A stretch of DNA of 64,000 nt from Plectrocnemia conspersa (GCA_009617715.1 VTFK01000219.1:1-64000), one strand, 5' to 3'; numbered from the stretch's first letter, positions 12,737 through 27,721 are shown. Notes: generated from the sequence alone by a model not told the origin. Numbers and translations are program-made.

Positions 12737-12760
12737 GGTTATACATATTTATGTATAACC
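12737..12760. repeat. Perfect 11-bp-arm palindrome
   Basis: GGTTATACATA and TATGTATAACC are separated by TT. The pairing extends outward (TCGG with CCGA) after a one-base bulge. Confidence 0.7.
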
Positions 12761-12769
12761 CACCGATAT

Positions 12770-15700
12770 TTTTTTTTATTATTATTGATATATAAATTTT
12801 TGAATAAAAACAAAAAAATATTATGTATCTCGAAATGTTGTTTGATCTTGATAGCCCATATTAAAAAGAGAAGAAGACAACAAGCCCACACATAATAATA
12901 TTGTTTACGTGAGTGCGAGTAAATGAATGAGTTTTTTTATTTTTTATTTAAGGTTATTTAACGTTGAGCCAATAATATCGTTTTCTTTAGCTTTGTACAT
13001 TTTTGTAAGAAGTTCCGTTATGTAAAACAAAATTTAAAAGGGTTTCGTGACTAAATTTTAATAAATCAAATCAATCAACTCAGTTACGACAACCCAGGAT
13101 CGGCCTTCTTCGTGTACTTTCTCCACCTCCCCTTGTTTCACCCCATACTATATCTCTTCAATAAGTATGCGTGATGTAAAAATACAACAACTAATTTGTA
13201 TATGCTCTTCTATTCTAGTACATAATTATATATATATTTCATATTATTTCTCTATTTGCGTTAATTCTAACGTTATTGCTTTAACTCCAAAACACATTAA
13301 ACACTTTAAAAAATAACACTAAGACGTATTTGTCACACGCCCCTCTTCGCATTGTTCCTAGTAATTAACTCTGTCTAGTAGTTTTTGACTTGTTTAAAAT
13401 TAAACCGTTCCTACTATGTAATGAGCGTTATTTTCATCTCGACAGTCGTGCCCAAAAATAACATACCGAACAAAGAAAACTAATTTGTATGAACGTTCTT
13501 TAGATTCTAACTTGAATACAAAAATGGTTACATAATAACATCTAGCTCGAGCCTCGAGCAGCTGTAGACTTGCACTTGAACTTCGAATCTTTGAGTTAAA
13601 ATTAAACGATTGATTGTATAATGATTCACGTTGTTGATTTTTTTTAATGAACATAAATAGCGTGCTGTTTTACATTCGCTTTCGTTTTGTTTTGTTCCTT
13701 TCTCTGTTATTTTACTTGCGGACCGTTACAGGTAGCCGTCGAAAGAGGTAACCAACAGACGGTCTATGTTTATATCAGTTTAATATCAATAACGCAACTG
13801 TAGGTGAAAGTCGTAAAAAAATCACTGCATTTATAATTTGACATGCATATAAATCGTTACGAAATCAACAGAATGGCAATTAATCGAGAATTATTACTGT
13901 GTGTTTTTAACATTAATTAACGAATCACGAACGTATTCGCAATAAAAGTAAATCACTGTTTAAACTCCAAGTTATTAAGCCCAAAATTTGCTGTTTATAT
14001 TATTTTTAATGTTAGTTTGTTATTAATTTATTCACGACGTCGTTAATACAACGACTTTGTGTTAGATAATCGTGTTTTAGTTTATATTGTACAAGTTTGC
14101 CTTGGTCAGAGCCTCGTTATTCTGTTATGAAATTAGTGGTTATTTTAAGCTACATAAAAATTGTGTAGATTTATGCGTTTTCTTGTAACTGTTATAAAAT
14201 GTATGTCGTTAATGAATTTCGCCATTCTTCATGTTGCAGCTTTCATCTATCAATGTTTATGGTTATGCAACTTGATTTAACTGTGTATGTAATTTGTTTA
14301 AAAGGTTATCGTTTTAATCTGATGATTTTACCTTATAAATATATAAATAATGGTCCGTACCAGATGTTTTACTAAACCAGTGTACAAAAGAGTCATTCTT
14401 GTTACATTTGCAAACATAGAAAGCAATTATTCAGAAAGAGTAGACAAATATAAATTACTAAATGTTTGTATTTTTATGAAAAAAATTGTTCAAGACATAG
14501 TAGGCTGAGATAGTATTCCTATATTTTATTCAAGGTCCTAGAGTGCAACTGAGAAATTTGTCTAATTGTGCTAACCTTGCGGTAGCACTTTCTTTTTATG
14601 GAATTTAAAATTATTGATATTATAAATAATTATTAAATTCACATCACTTTTGAAATCACGTACGATTTGTGGAATCGTATTGATACATGTTATTCTCAGT
14701 TTCTCAATTATTCGTAGTTTTTAACTATTCGAATATTGAATTAAAAATGGATGAAGTATTCGAATATATTAGTATTTTTTTTCTCGGTTTTCACCGATAT
14801 TAATTTATTAAACCCATTAGTGCAAAAATACAATCAATTGCCTGTAAAATATTATTTGATTATAAAATAATTATTATTTTTTAATACTTTCATAATCGTT
14901 AAACTTTTTTAATTTTATAAAATATGCATAACACAATGATGTGCAAATTACTGGTCAGTGAAATCGGATACGAAGAAGTAGTTAATATAAGTTCTGACTT
15001 GTAGAATATCTCGATGATAGTGTATTTCGAAAGGAAGTGTAGTGAAAGCGCCATGCTCGTGCTTATATACTCTTTGCGATTGGGGAGGTGTTTATACTTC
15101 TCGACCAATGGGACGATTTGGGGCAGAAACAGATGATTTTGTCTATTTACTTTGGCTTTGGCTTGAGATTTGGCACGTTGTCACATGCCATTTGATAATT
15201 TGTGTACTGACTTTTATTTATATAGACACCGCCTGCCCTTTGCTTAGGACTGCATTTACAAGTGCCTGTAATCTGTCAAAAACTCCGATCGTCACGTACG
15301 CTTGTATAACGCCGGCCTTACTAAAACTTGTTCTGCAAATACATGTTAGTTATTACTACGCTTTAACCAAGTAATTGCGGGAACTTTAGTCTCACGCCCA
15401 ACGGGTGGTCTCGACATATTATAATTCAAGTATAAAGTATGTAACATGTTATTGTTATATCCATGCAAGTGATTTATAATCTATTTATTTTTTATTTTAT
15501 TTTATCCTGTCGAAACAGTATCAATTAAAAGTTATCCGAGATATTAAAATAGTTTCTCATTTTTAATATTAGCTTTGGTCGTGAGATGAAACTGTATATG
15601 TAATGTATAATCCAGTTTAGCAACACCCATTCAAAAAAGATGACGGAAAAGAGAAAAGCGCTTTTTGTTATTTACTCGTATAAAGAACGTTTGTGACCTC

Positions 15701-16480
15701 TGACACGCTTTTAATAATAGTGGCTTGGTTTTTGCGCTTGTCACATTTGTCATGTCATTTTTCTTTCTGACTTGACACCTAAAATTATACTACTGTAATT
15801 TTAGGGTGACCACAAAATATTAACATTTAAATAAAAAGCTCGTTTTAACTCAACATAATACCTACTACACTTTTCTATGGCTTTTGTATGAATTGTTTTG
15901 TAATCTTGAATTCAATTTTCAACACTAGGATAATTCAATTGAGTCTTTGAGTTCAATTCATTTGGTTATTTTCAGCGTTTAGTTTGTGTATGTCTGTAAA
16001 AATGTATACTATCATCACATAATCGAAACAAACACTAACAGGTGTAATTGTCAGTCACGCAAAAGTACTTATACGCTATTGGTAGCTTCAACTAGGTCGC
16101 ATCACCCTTTGATATGGCTATAGTAGGCGAGTAGAATTTTACATTTCAAAATTAAGTAGCCGTTAGTTGTCATACATATAAAAGTTCTTCTTCGCGAGCC
16201 CCGCTCCTTACCGCGATAGAGCAAGGTAGTAAAATCGTCTATTGGTCGGTAGATATCGATATTTATATACATATAAATGTAAACAAAAAATTGTTTTATT
16301 ATTTATTAAATTATTTGGGAAATAAAATACGAAAAAAATGCTTCCATGGTTTATACGGACGCACAGCCACTGAACGTATGTAGCATGCATACATGCATAC
16401 ATATATTCAAATCTGATGATGACCTTTTGCGCGAATCTCTGTATTTAGATATTGTATTTCCGGTGTCTTTCTTCTCAAGA
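12770..16480. other. AT-rich spacer, no gene seen
   Basis: No recognised repeats or domains. The 110-codon frame at 15042-15374 is the longest here. It has many hydrophobic and cysteine residues but no family motif, and its composition follows the DNA, so I do not call it a gene. Confidence 0.45.
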
Positions 16481-16489
16481 CTCGAATAA

Positions 16490-16665
16490 GTTGGTCACCC
16501 CATCTTCTTCTCGGCACTCATCAGCGATGCATTTGGAAACCTACGCTAACCTTGCATCCGTTGCACCAAGTCGTGCAAGTTCGACGACCCAGCCACATTG
16601 TTCCGCGGGCAGCACTGACTGAATCCGGCAATTTACTATCGCTGAATCAGTCACTATTCACAGCT
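16490..16665. other. Small GC-richer island, function unknown
   Basis: Noticeably higher GC than the flanks. Includes TGACTGAATC and GAATCAGTCA, which can pair as a short stem. A 123-codon frame starts nearby (16552-16923) but shows no domain. It may be a regulatory element or untranslated exon. Confidence 0.3.
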
Positions 16666-16669
16666 GTCT

Positions 16670-17610
16670 ACTGTTCCATTCTGTATGTCGCTTTTCGCCT
16701 CTCGTTTGTACTTGGCCTCCAAAAAATGATTAATCTCCCCCGCGCCGACACATCGAAAACGACGTTGTCGTCTTTTCAGACAAAAACCCGACATCGGAGT
16801 TTGGAATCTGTAATTATGCAGTCTGTAAACCGTGACGCGCTATCCTTAACATTTTACGGAAAAAATATCAACCGGCAATGCAAAGTTCGTTCCGCGCTGA
16901 TGAATCCAAAAGTTGGAGGTTGAACAACAGTTATAGATAGGTGCATCCAAATGTGCATAGAATGCTGATTATCGATTTAACGAATGTTTTTTTTTTAGTT
17001 TGGCGTTCTTCGCCGTAGTAGAGGGTTCCGTAAATAGATAATGTGTGTAATATTTTTAGAAATGGTTGATTAGAGAAGTATGTATATTTGAACTGTGCTA
17101 TTTATAGTACATATATTTTTAGTATTAAGAATGTGGACGGAAACAATGCAAATTTTATAGCCTATAAAAGTGTGGTTAGTAGTTTTATTACTAATATTTT
17201 TTTGTATGTAATTAATCAAGCAGCTCAACGAAGAACACATGGTAAAAGTGTTTTAGGATATGTTTCGGTGGTTCAAAGGGTGTCTGAGAATATTTCTACA
17301 CGTGTTTGTGACAATCTCATCCGTTTTATTCACACTACTTCTTATAATACATAAATTAAATCATTTAAATTAATTATTGATTATAAAGATTACAATTGAT
17401 TATTTACTTATAAAATTTCGTAATTGTGTATATATGTATATGTATATAAATAGTTACAACAATGCAGTCTAGATTAGATATCTGACTATGTATAGTATGT
17501 TAATTTGTATTACAATGACAGATCCGTTTAAAACGCTCGGAAATTCGTTTAATGTCGATATATAATATCTAAAAATAATAAAATAATGATTTCCTTTGAA
17601 GTTTTTTTTT
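16670..17610. other. Spacer
   Basis: No recognised element. The 88-codon frame at 17088-17354 has no motif. Confidence 0.4.
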
Positions 17611-17615
17611 TAAAT

Positions 17616-17700
17616 ACACGGTAAATTGGAGACGTGCTGTTTGGGTGCGTGTAATTGGGGGAGTAGAAAATACTCATACAATATTTTGCAATACGTATAG
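17616..17700 (+). mobile_element. Fragment of the CAGTAGACCCCTC MITE family
   Basis: The segment starting ACACGGTAAATTGGAGACGT and ending TTTTGCAATACGTATAG matches the reverse complement of about 31310-31215 in the intact MITE. The copy lacks both terminal CAGTAGACC motifs, so it is truncated. Confidence 0.7.
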
Positions 17701-17709
17701 TCCATCCAA

Positions 17710-18660
17710 GATGTTAACGCTCATCATCGTTGTGTTGGAAATAATACACAGTTTTCCGCGAATTTGTTTACACCGATAGGAGAACGTTACCAATACTAAA
17801 TCAGGGATGTTTTAAGGGTAGGGTGACCATACGTTGGAAATTGTACTAAAAATTATAATGTGTTATATTTTTATTATAAATTATTGACATGTTGTAGTAT
17901 TTTGTAATCAAAACAATTCCTGTAATTTTGTATTGGTAATTTTTAAATATTATATTGAACAGATATTCAACCTGGAGAGTGATTCCTAAACTGCTCTCAT
18001 GTTTTTGAGTTAAATATGTATATAAATAAACAAAATAAGTAAGAAAGTGATATTTTACATTTTCCTCTACAAATTAAATTAAAAAATAATATCTTAGAAT
18101 ATCTGAAGATATAATAGAAAACGTTATTTAAAAACATAGTTTTTATTATTTAAAGCCATAAAAACGATAAAACTAAGTTCGATAGCTCATAAGAGTGTTC
18201 TTTATTTGAGGTAATTTAGTTTTGTATAAGTTCTATACTTCGTTATAGTTAACAGAGTCACTTTAATCCTTTGAACGCGGAAATCGTCTAAAGTTAAGGC
18301 TTATCTCTTATTTCATTGGTCGCGTTACAACTACTTCATTGTTATTTCGACACTCGCAACACACGGACGTCTTCAAATTGTTATCGCTATACAAATGTAA
18401 ATGATAACGATTGATAAATTATTGCTTTTGATAGCTTATAACTTTCACTACATCAACATAATAGTAAAATGTCTAAATTTGTTTAAATTATAGAAAGGAG
18501 TAATGATAAGTCTATCGAACGTGTATCCACATCTTGTACTTAGAGCAAATTCTTGGGGCGTACACCCAAAGTTATCTTCTCTTTTTCACTTATGAATAAT
18601 GACGAAATAGATAGACCACAAAGTGACTTTAAAAATAGGAATACAGTAAAATTTGTCTTA
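17710..18660. other. AT-rich spacer
   Basis: Nothing recognised. Confidence 0.4.
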
Positions 18661-18669
18661 TATCTGTAC

Positions 18670-18704
18670 TTAACCCATTAGGTGCCGAAATCTGATTTAT
18701 CGGC
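18670..18704 (+). mobile_element. TTAA-type element end with palindrome
   Basis: TTAACCCATTAGGTGCCGAA starts at 18670. GCCGA (18684-18688) and TCGGC (18700-18704) bracket a near-palindrome that includes AATCTGATT. The opposite end is not evident. Confidence 0.45.
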
Positions 18705-18810
18705 TTTTGATACTTTGCCAAGAATTACCGAACATAATACATTTTTAATTTGTTTCAGAAAAAAATCATTTTTTTCTGAGCATGTATATTTTTTGATATT
18801 ATGTATCCAA

Positions 18811-18831
18811 TATATATATATATATATATAT
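18811..18831. repeat. (TA)n microsatellite
   Basis: About ten uninterrupted TA units. Confidence 0.9.
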
Positions 18832-18839
18832 CAAATTCT

Positions 18840-21310
18840 TTTGTTTCTTTATTAATAGTAATCCCAAACGTTTTTCATGTCATTCTTGTCGACTTTCTAA
18901 CAACCATTGGATAATTGTTACATAAGTACGTTTTTTAAAACCATTTTTTACCAATATTTGATTTTGCAAACCGACTTCTAGTAATCGTTTTGTATTATAT
19001 AATATAAATCTTAGTTTTAACTACTTTTACAGATATTTGTAATGGACGTTTTACTAAGCAAATCCCAAATAATAGTGAATTACTATAAAACATGTTCTGA
19101 AAATTTACCACATTAACTATATCAATGAATATATTGCTTATAATATAAACCTTGTGTACAATTCTTGATTTGTAAATTTTTTTTTTAATTGATTGAATAT
19201 GTTACTGTTCGAGCTTACGTTTATAATACTTATTTAAGTTAACGTATGTAAATATGTACATATAGTAATGGTGAACCTATATCTTTATATAAGAAGTCTA
19301 AAATTATATAAAAAAAACCTAAAACTATATGTTAATGTTGAGTAAAGTCTGTAGTTGTGTTTAATATATTTAAATAATTCAGTAAAAGGTTTGAAAGTTA
19401 TGTATTTCAATAAATTTATAGCAAAGAACATAAGTTTGAAGAAAAATCTTAATTTATTATTGTCGATTAAATATTTAGTGAGGCCAATGGAAAGGGAGTT
19501 GACATTGTAGATATGTAGAGATATTCTTTTATAGTTATATGACGAGGATAAATATTTATGGTTTGATTTTCATGAGAGCTAAAATGCATAACATCACTAA
19601 CAAATTATGCATATTCTAAAGTCTATTAATACCAAAGAAAATCTTTGGATGTCCATTTCTTATCCATGAACACATTAAATAAAGTATAATTGGATGAGAA
19701 ACGGATTTAGAAATTAGATATCAATTGTAAAAATGTTTTGAACAAATCATTTTTAAGGACGTAAGTAAGTTATCGCGTAATTAGAATTTTTCGTTTATTT
19801 TGCTATTATTCCTTAATTTCATTTCCACTTGGATTTACGTTCCCATATAGAGGAGGAACTCGTTTATTTATGTGTGGTTTAACAAACTTTATCGCGCCAT
19901 AATGCATGAAAGGTAACATCTTAGAATATTGACGAAGACTGGTTTTTACCGAGATAAAAATAGCTCAGTTGCATGAGTTTTAGATGGCAATTGCAAGGCA
20001 AGAAAAAAGGTTATTTCTACTCTCTAGATTCATCCCTAACAATTAAAAGTTAAATTCAACTGTTATGGAAATATTCAGTAAAAATCAACAGACTTTTTTT
20101 TTAGAAAAAAGTTCTACGATTTCACTAGCCTTATATCATACGAAGATTTTACTATGCATATAATATAACATGGTTTAAATGTTAAATTACTTGAACTTTA
20201 TAATAATATATTGTGCTCTAGATATGATTTTAAAAACGTTTACTTTGACAAAATACTTATACAAATAATGTCTTATAACATGGTTTGCGTAAATAACTTG
20301 ACAACTCGAGATGCATGAAATCTGAAACTGTTTTTTTATGCTTTAGGCTGCCAATAGCTAATTAAGATTCGATAATAACTTGTGTTTTTGAATAATTTTA
20401 TGCCTATTTTTGGATGGTTAATCCAGGGAATTTGGCGATCCTTATCTATGATCTCCAATGACTCACTATCCGCTTTATATTTGTGACGCATCTCGCCGTA
20501 AATCGCGAGCTTAAGTACACGTGAGTCGCTTCATACACACTATCCCATTCGATTAAGGTCTTTGTCCGGTTAAGTAATAAATAATACCGTCGACTAATTT
20601 CAAGTACGGCACTCTACTAACTTTTTTTTTTATCACCGGTCGCATTCACGAGATGCATTCCACTTTTTGTGGCTAAAGTTAATAAATAGTCAGCACGCAA
20701 ACATCTTTCTGCGAATTTTCAACTGACTAAACAGTGTCTGTCAACGTCAATACATGAAGATGTCAATACTTTGCCATGCAACCTGTTGTCATGTAAACGA
20801 GGCTTCTGTCAAGATTTTCCTTGCTTATATTACAGCCACGTACGTGTGTTTCAGCGCCGGTAATTCCTATTGATTTTTATTTACGTTTTCACCACCCGAG
20901 ACATTGACCCACAAACGTAAACGATGACCCACGATTCGTGCGCACTGGATATCAGCGTATTATTTATACGAGTTCTAATATAGCGATAAATAACGTAAAT
21001 TTATAAATGAATTCATTGAATTATACCATTCGACCTATAGATATGAAAAATCGTGAATTGAGTACATCGATAACGAATTATCTAGTGATTATTTAAGCTC
21101 GCTATTATCATTATGTATTAGTTTAATTTTTGCATAATGTTTGTTTTTATTATATTATAATATTATAATTGTTAACTAAATGTAAAAGTACGATAACACT
21201 AATATTTTTTATTTTTTTATATGAAAAATATTGTTATCTGTCCTTTGTTAATTTGATTTTTGTTAAGACCTTCGCAAGTTGATTAGGATGATTCGTCAGT
21301 ATTTCTTTAT
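18840..21310. other. AT-rich spacer with a less AT-rich centre
   Basis: No genes recognised. 20430-20960 is more complex and GC-richer than its surroundings and might be regulatory DNA. Confidence 0.4.
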
Positions 21311-21379
21311 ATTTTATGTTTGTCTTGTAGATCTCTTCTTTCACCATTGCCATATTCAGGTCCCAGTGGATGTATGAAT

Positions 21380-21562
21380 TTGGAACAAATCATGGGGCAT
21401 CCAATAACATCCTTAGTATTTTATTATGACAGTAAACTGCTCGTATACAAGGCTATAATAAAACCAATTTGTATGTACGGGGTACAACTATGGGGCTCAG
21501 CAAGCAACTAATATAGATATAATTCAAAGATATCAAAACACTAATATAGTAGTCCTCTTTTA
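21380..21562 (+). pseudogene. Jockey-like LINE reverse transcriptase remnant
   Basis: The translation contains LLVYKAIIKPICMYGVQLWG and SASN, then after a one-base frameshift NIDIIQRYQN. This is the conserved region following the catalytic domain of jockey/R1-type non-LTR reverse transcriptases, commonly KLLLYKAIIKPIWTYGIQLWG followed by NIxxIQRFQS. Only about 50 residues survive; the catalytic YADD box and everything upstream are absent or unrecognisable. The fragment lies in AT-rich DNA with no poly-A tail visible nearby. Identification is strong, and the copy is dead. Confidence 0.85.
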
Positions 21563-21569
21563 TGTGTAT

Positions 21570-24500
21570 ATGCTTGATTGCGCTTATCGTTTTATATTTT
21601 TACACATTGTATGTACTAGTTTTTAAAATTGCAAATGAAAGTAACGGTTCTTATCAGACACTTGATAAAAATATGTAAACAAATCGTATCCAAGTTTCAA
21701 ACCACGCGTCGATAACGCAGAGCGCCGTTTTATTACAATATGATTTCAAACGTAAGCAGTAGGTGGCAATACTTGTATCTATTTTGGACTGATTGTTTTT
21801 ATTTATTATATAAATAAATAAAATATATATTTATAGTTTATGTTTCTTATAGATTTTGCTTTTATTTTTTATTTATTTTTCGAAGTTAAGAATAAATGGC
21901 TAAATAGAGAATATTTCTCCACAATTTTTTTAATAATAAATTTATCAAATCTCTTTTTAGTCGACTAGTAAGGCGTTTATAAGTTTTAAATAACATAATT
22001 TTAAAAATTAGTCTTCAGAGATTTAATGCAAATAAATATATTCATACATGAATCAGAAGACGTTTCTTCAGAAATAATCGACAAAAATATCATTGCTCAA
22101 CGAAAAGGCGATTTAAATTTAAACTATTATATATTTGAAAGCAGAATTTTAAAAAAAAGCTACTTTACCATTTAATGGTTTCTATTTTTATGCATATCGA
22201 TTGGTTAAATTATGATGACAGTTTTACGTAATTATGAGCTTACTGTTAAAAGTTAGAATTTTTTCTACATATGGATGAACCAATGTTCCTGGTTGGTTCT
22301 TCGCGAATATGTATTACCGCGACGTTGAGAAGGGATTATAGCTGGTTCGAATGTATAATCAGAATCATATTATAGATTTTTATTTCACATTTACTGTTAC
22401 TCAGATTTACTTGAGGTCAACGAAAAGAATTAGATTTTCTGTTCTAGATGTATGATCTAAATGTACAATTAGCACACTCAGTCGTAATGAAACAGCAATA
22501 TTTTATTTTAGTTTAGCTTATTTTTGAAACCATATATGTACGACTGATACTTGCAAAAAAATATGCTTTTATTATATTTTTTCTGTCCATTTTTTTAATA
22601 ATTGCTAAGAGTAACTTAATTTATTTTATATAAGTATGTACATAATAACAACATACAATTTAAAATAATCAATAAATCAAACTGCTTGTTAAAATAAAAT
22701 GCTTAAAAATTATGTTCAATTATTTTTCTAAATTAAAATTGCGAGATCGATTTTTAATAACAATGTGATCATCCTTAATTTTTTTTGTACAAATTAATAA
22801 CCATCGTATGTATCTATTATGTATCTAAAATGTCTTATTTTATAGCCATTTTTACATGGTTACTAATTAAAATCCTTCAACGATCTATTTTATTGCTTAT
22901 TGTTTTATGTGACTATATAAATAATTTCAACACGTACACGTGGGCGTATTTGGTATGGATCTGACGTTTTTGGTCTCTTGCCGAAATTATATGGACGCCG
23001 ATTGTCGTGATATTGATCGCATATTTAATTAGATCACGTATTGAGCGACCTGTACATGTATTTGATTGATCGTATCCATGCGCCCATTGATGAGGTTTCT
23101 TTGAATGAAATGATGTTTTATTCAATTCGTATGTATTTATCGCATCGGCGACACTTTTTGCAATGTGTACATATTAGGTAATGGCGCATAAATTTAACGC
23201 TTAGTACACGTGGGCGGTGGAAGAAAGCTAAAATCGGGGTTGTCGTTGCATTTAATTATTCAGGTAGGCGTCGCGAATGCTTCGGTCTATTTTAGACTGG
23301 AAATGGCTAATTTGCCACCCCCGCTCAGCGGCTGCACGGGCTGTTTGCAAAATTGCACATGTAACTGGGTTAACGGAAACTCGGTTCGAATAGAGAGACA
23401 TACGGGTTCTCGGTATGCGCTCCGAACAATGAGGAGGTCAACGAGTTATCTCAGGCTGCACTATCCCGAATGAGTCATTCTGTATTTATATGGTATGTAT
23501 CAATGAGCTGTCTGTTCAATAAACCATTTATAATATACATTTTACCATATGCAAAAAGAAACTAAGAAAATACTTAAAATATTCTTGTCGTCACATTAGA
23601 ATTGAGGGACGACAGTAGATATTTCTCCATTTTATCTTGATTCTGTTGTGAAGAGTTAAAAATGTGCCAGTAGCCTTGAATTAAAAGGTCTATCGTGCAG
23701 AGAATCTCTCTTGTGTCACAGTATATTATGCTGCGTCCAAGGGATTAACATTATCATCTATTTACCCATCTCAAATACATTTTTTGTCTTAAATAGCTTT
23801 TATAGTTAACATTTTAACCGTGTACAAAATATTGAGAACGCCATTATGCTTGCTAATGTCGTTTTTATTTGTGGAAGTATTATCCCATATATTATATGTT
23901 GAAGTTATGGATCAAAATCTATCATTATCCTTTTGAATGCCACTCAACTTTTTCATATTTATAAATTGTTATTTTTTACATTATAATAGAAAAATATTTT
24001 GCTAATAATAATACTTTCTTAAAAGATATTATATTCGATTATTATTTTCTTAAATATTTTTCATATTATTACTACATAAATATTTTAAGATATTTGGAGA
24101 TTCATCTCGAACACCACATTTTAATGGCAACCATTCTTTGTCTCTTCCTTTTATCTAAAAAAAAAAAAAAGACTTTTCTTGAATAAAAACTAGAGAATCA
24201 TTTTAAGGCGCATTATCGGCATTAGCACATTATTATAATATAGTTCTTTTTTGCTATTTAAGTAATTGAAAAAATTATTCTACAACACCATATCTCGACT
24301 CCATAAAGTAATATAGAAAAATCAAAGATCGAACTATATGTAGCTTTGTTGATGATGATCATCTCGATCCGTCTATGTATTATATTTTCGGCTCAATCCA
24401 CCGTTACTGGACAAACTTGACCCAAGATCCGGAAGATAATTTGGCATTTACAAGACTTGTTGTTTTCGATTTTAATCCGTTTATCCCAAATTAAAATATA

Positions 24501-27500
24501 ACATAAATCTGTCGATATTTATCCAAATATTTAAGGACATACGTATATAAAAACATATTACCGTTTTTAGATTATCTATCTTATCTCTGATATATTTAGT
24601 TAATAATCCAAATATGATAATGATAACGTATCATATTTGATTTTTTTCGAATAGCCATTTATGCAAATGTATTCTTATTATAACTCTACCGTTCTAAAGG
24701 TGACTTTTTTTGTTGCAGGTACATATATGCTAACGACTTTGAAAAATTGCGTCACGACTGCGAATGTCGCGGCGATCATCATCATCATCTCTAGAATCGG
24801 TTCTGCATCCACATGAGGTCTATTTGCATTTTAGTTTTCGGATTAGGGTCGCTCCATCGATTTTTCGATTCGGATTCAAAGAAAAATCTAACGGACGATT
24901 AATATTTATGCGCGTCCGATATAAAAAAATAAATAGCATTAAATATAATTTAGTGTAATTTTTCTCGGGCGTTTCGCAACGTCACGTTAGCACCTGTACA
25001 TTAACATTAAAAACTCATGCATATATTATTAACGAGATCGTTATAGGTAAGCAAATTTCGTCTGGCGCCGTTAAATACTTTTGAATTGAATCTGTTTAGA
25101 ATTTTTAATATCGACATTTGCATCAAAAATGGGTTTATTTTATTTTTTCGATGTTCTGACTGAGATTTTAACGTTCTTAACTTGTTCTTTATTAATATTT
25201 TTTTAGAACTCGTTTTTCGAATACTAAACACGTACGATATATTCATACCGTTCTCGGAATATGAGGATGATATTAACGCGTGGATGACATTCGTAATATT
25301 ATGCGTTTCGGATGCTTTAATTTTTCATATATAAATAATATAATAATTTATATGCTAAGAGACATATTCATCACATATTTATATGGCGTATGGGTGTTTC
25401 GTTTGAGGGTTATCAATTTAATAAAATACATATTATAATATTATTTTTTTGCTAATTATATCACCTGTATTTTATATTAGAGATTCGTGGAATTCACTCC
25501 CCTTTTATTATTATTTTTATTGTCAGATATTTGGATTATTGAATTTATGATAAGCATATATAAAATTGTCGTTCCTATATCTAAAATAGGCCAGGTGCGG
25601 TTATATTGGTTAAAAGTACATTCTCTAATAACGTTTCTTCACCACACTCTTCAACATTTCGAAAAATGATTTCTATTATTAAATTAAATTGCTCAAATTT
25701 ATTTTTCTAGACGAAACAATTTTGAAATTCAACTAGTTTTATTTACTAATCTTTTTACTACTAATATAACAATTATTAAAGATGTTTGTGTTTTATGAAA
25801 TGTAAGATTACAGATAAAATTTTAATTTCAATGTAATTCTAAAATTCTATATATTATATAGAAAACATTTGCTCTTACTTTATTTGACTCCATAACTAAG
25901 TTACTAAGCGCTTCAACGTTAAAAATTACTATCCTATCGGATTTGTTGTGTATATTCAAAAAATATATAGAGCACTATATAATTAACAAATATTGTGCGC
26001 GTTATAATCTTCCGCGAGATTATGAAAATATAGGAAATCTAGAAACAGAATTATATTATCAGTTATCAATATAAAATCCAATATTATATATAGTTAATAA
26101 TGGATTTGTAAATTTCAAAGCTGGGTTTTAATTCACTGAATCAGGACTTTGAAACTCGTAGCGTCTTGGCCTTTCACTGCTCTTTTGAAACACACTATTT
26201 ATTTAAAATAAATTATGTTTTTATTTATTACTATTAAAAAAATATATTGATTTTTTAGTATAAAAACTGATGTACGTTTATACGTTTATATATGTTTTAA
26301 ACTGAAATCAATCACAAGGGCCAAACATGTTACATTGTAAAATTTTATTAACCGCAATTATGTTTTAAAAGTAAATTAATTAAAATTTTAATCGCCACTT
26401 CTTATTAGCGCCTATAAAACGTAATTAAACACTCACAGCATAATCGCGTGTGTGATTACACAGACGTGTCTCACGGTGAAGTTTCGTATTTGGTCTTCGA
26501 CATTTTCGCGTTGCTACAATCTTAATAAAAATTGTTGCATTTCGCAAAAGGCTTTGCAACTTGCAATTAATAAGTAATAATAAAAAAATACGACACGGCG
26601 TAAAAATTCACCATAACGATTAATAACTGCAGCGCGTCTGATATGGACATAACGAGCCACGGTCTATAATATATAATTTTCTTATGATGTGTGTTTTTAA
26701 AGCCTCTTCATTGCGCCATGAAATAATTTAAGGCTCTTCGCTATTTCGACTAATTAGCCGCATCGATTTTGCATATTAAATATGACTTTGTCAGTGATGG
26801 ATGTTGATTCAAGTGCTCAGTTCCGTGTAATTATCAGTTAACTATTAAAAATGATACATATCTAACAATAACGCAAAAAATGTGTTCTTTTCAGATTCGA
26901 AGGCTATGATTACGTTTCGAAATTAATTCCATCAATTTTAGACTGTTTTATGTAGCCCGTCGTGTTCGCGTTTTAATTTGATGCGTGTTAATAATCTTTT
27001 AATATTGATGAGTGATGGATAGCTAAGGAATGAGTAGCACGCGCGAATTACGATTATGTTTTCGATGGTAACCACTGTTCCTGTTCGTTTGAAACGTCTT
27101 ACTTAAAAAAATACTTAATTGTTTAGTGCTCCAAAGACGAAATGGCACGCGCGAGGAATGCTAAATTAAATATTTCATATTGCCATTCCTTATGTTCAGT
27201 GGTGTTCGCAAAATCGATTAGTAAATATAACTTTATGGGTAGGCTTATAAAAAAAACTAACTTGGTTATATAATACTACGTAATACTTTCCTGCAATGGA
27301 TTAATAAGTATAGTAGTTTTACAGAAATTTTTAATTTTTTCACGTCAGTTTTTTGACTGACAGTAAAATTTCTAATAAAAATGAGTTCAATATCCAGTGC
27401 TTTACCCAACAAAAACAATTTAAAGATATAAAACCAAGAATTTAATTAACTATATAGTCAACATTTTCTTTCCATAAATATATTTTGACATTTAGCTATG

Positions 27501-27650
27501 TATGTTCACGCATTGATATTTTTTACTATTGAAAATCACTAGAAAAAACTTTATTTAATCTAAGACATGGATTTATTTATTGATTTTTTTATTACTGAAG
27601 TGATAATATGTAAGACTATCATGAATGTGTATCACCAGTGAATTTCATTT
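21570..27650. other. Long AT-rich spacer
   Basis: No recognised coding unit. 22920-23480 and 24340-24480 are less AT-rich and look unique. Short frames at 23210-23473 and 24764-24958 show no domain. 26100-26190 (GGGTTTTAATTC, then ACTCGTAGCGTCTTGG) is faintly SINE-like but too weak to call. Confidence 0.4.
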
Positions 27651-27662
27651 AAATAATTAAAA

Positions 27663-27721
27663 TGTATCAAAAAATTGATACAAATACAATTTCACTGCTT
27701 AGAATCAGTGAAACTGTATTT
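27663..27721. repeat. Tandem pair of hairpins
   Basis: TGTATC/GATACA pair across 8 bases. Immediately downstream AAATACAATTTCACTG (27682-27697) pairs with CAGTGAAACTGTATTT (27706-27721), with one mismatch and an 8-base loop. Probably part of a fold-back MITE. Confidence 0.65.

Noticed and set aside
15042..15374. 110-codon open frame
   Set aside because: No start-site context, no domain, and composition tracks the DNA; likely chance.
16552..16923. 123-codon open frame over a GC-richer patch
   Set aside because: The longest unclaimed plus-strand frames here arise where GC is higher; no recognisable motif or splice structure.
18811..18831. TA repeat as a possible origin or promoter
   Set aside because: Simple microsatellite with no supporting motif.
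26100..26190. Possible SINE head
   Set aside because: Only loosely similar to the family; no body or tail block follows.
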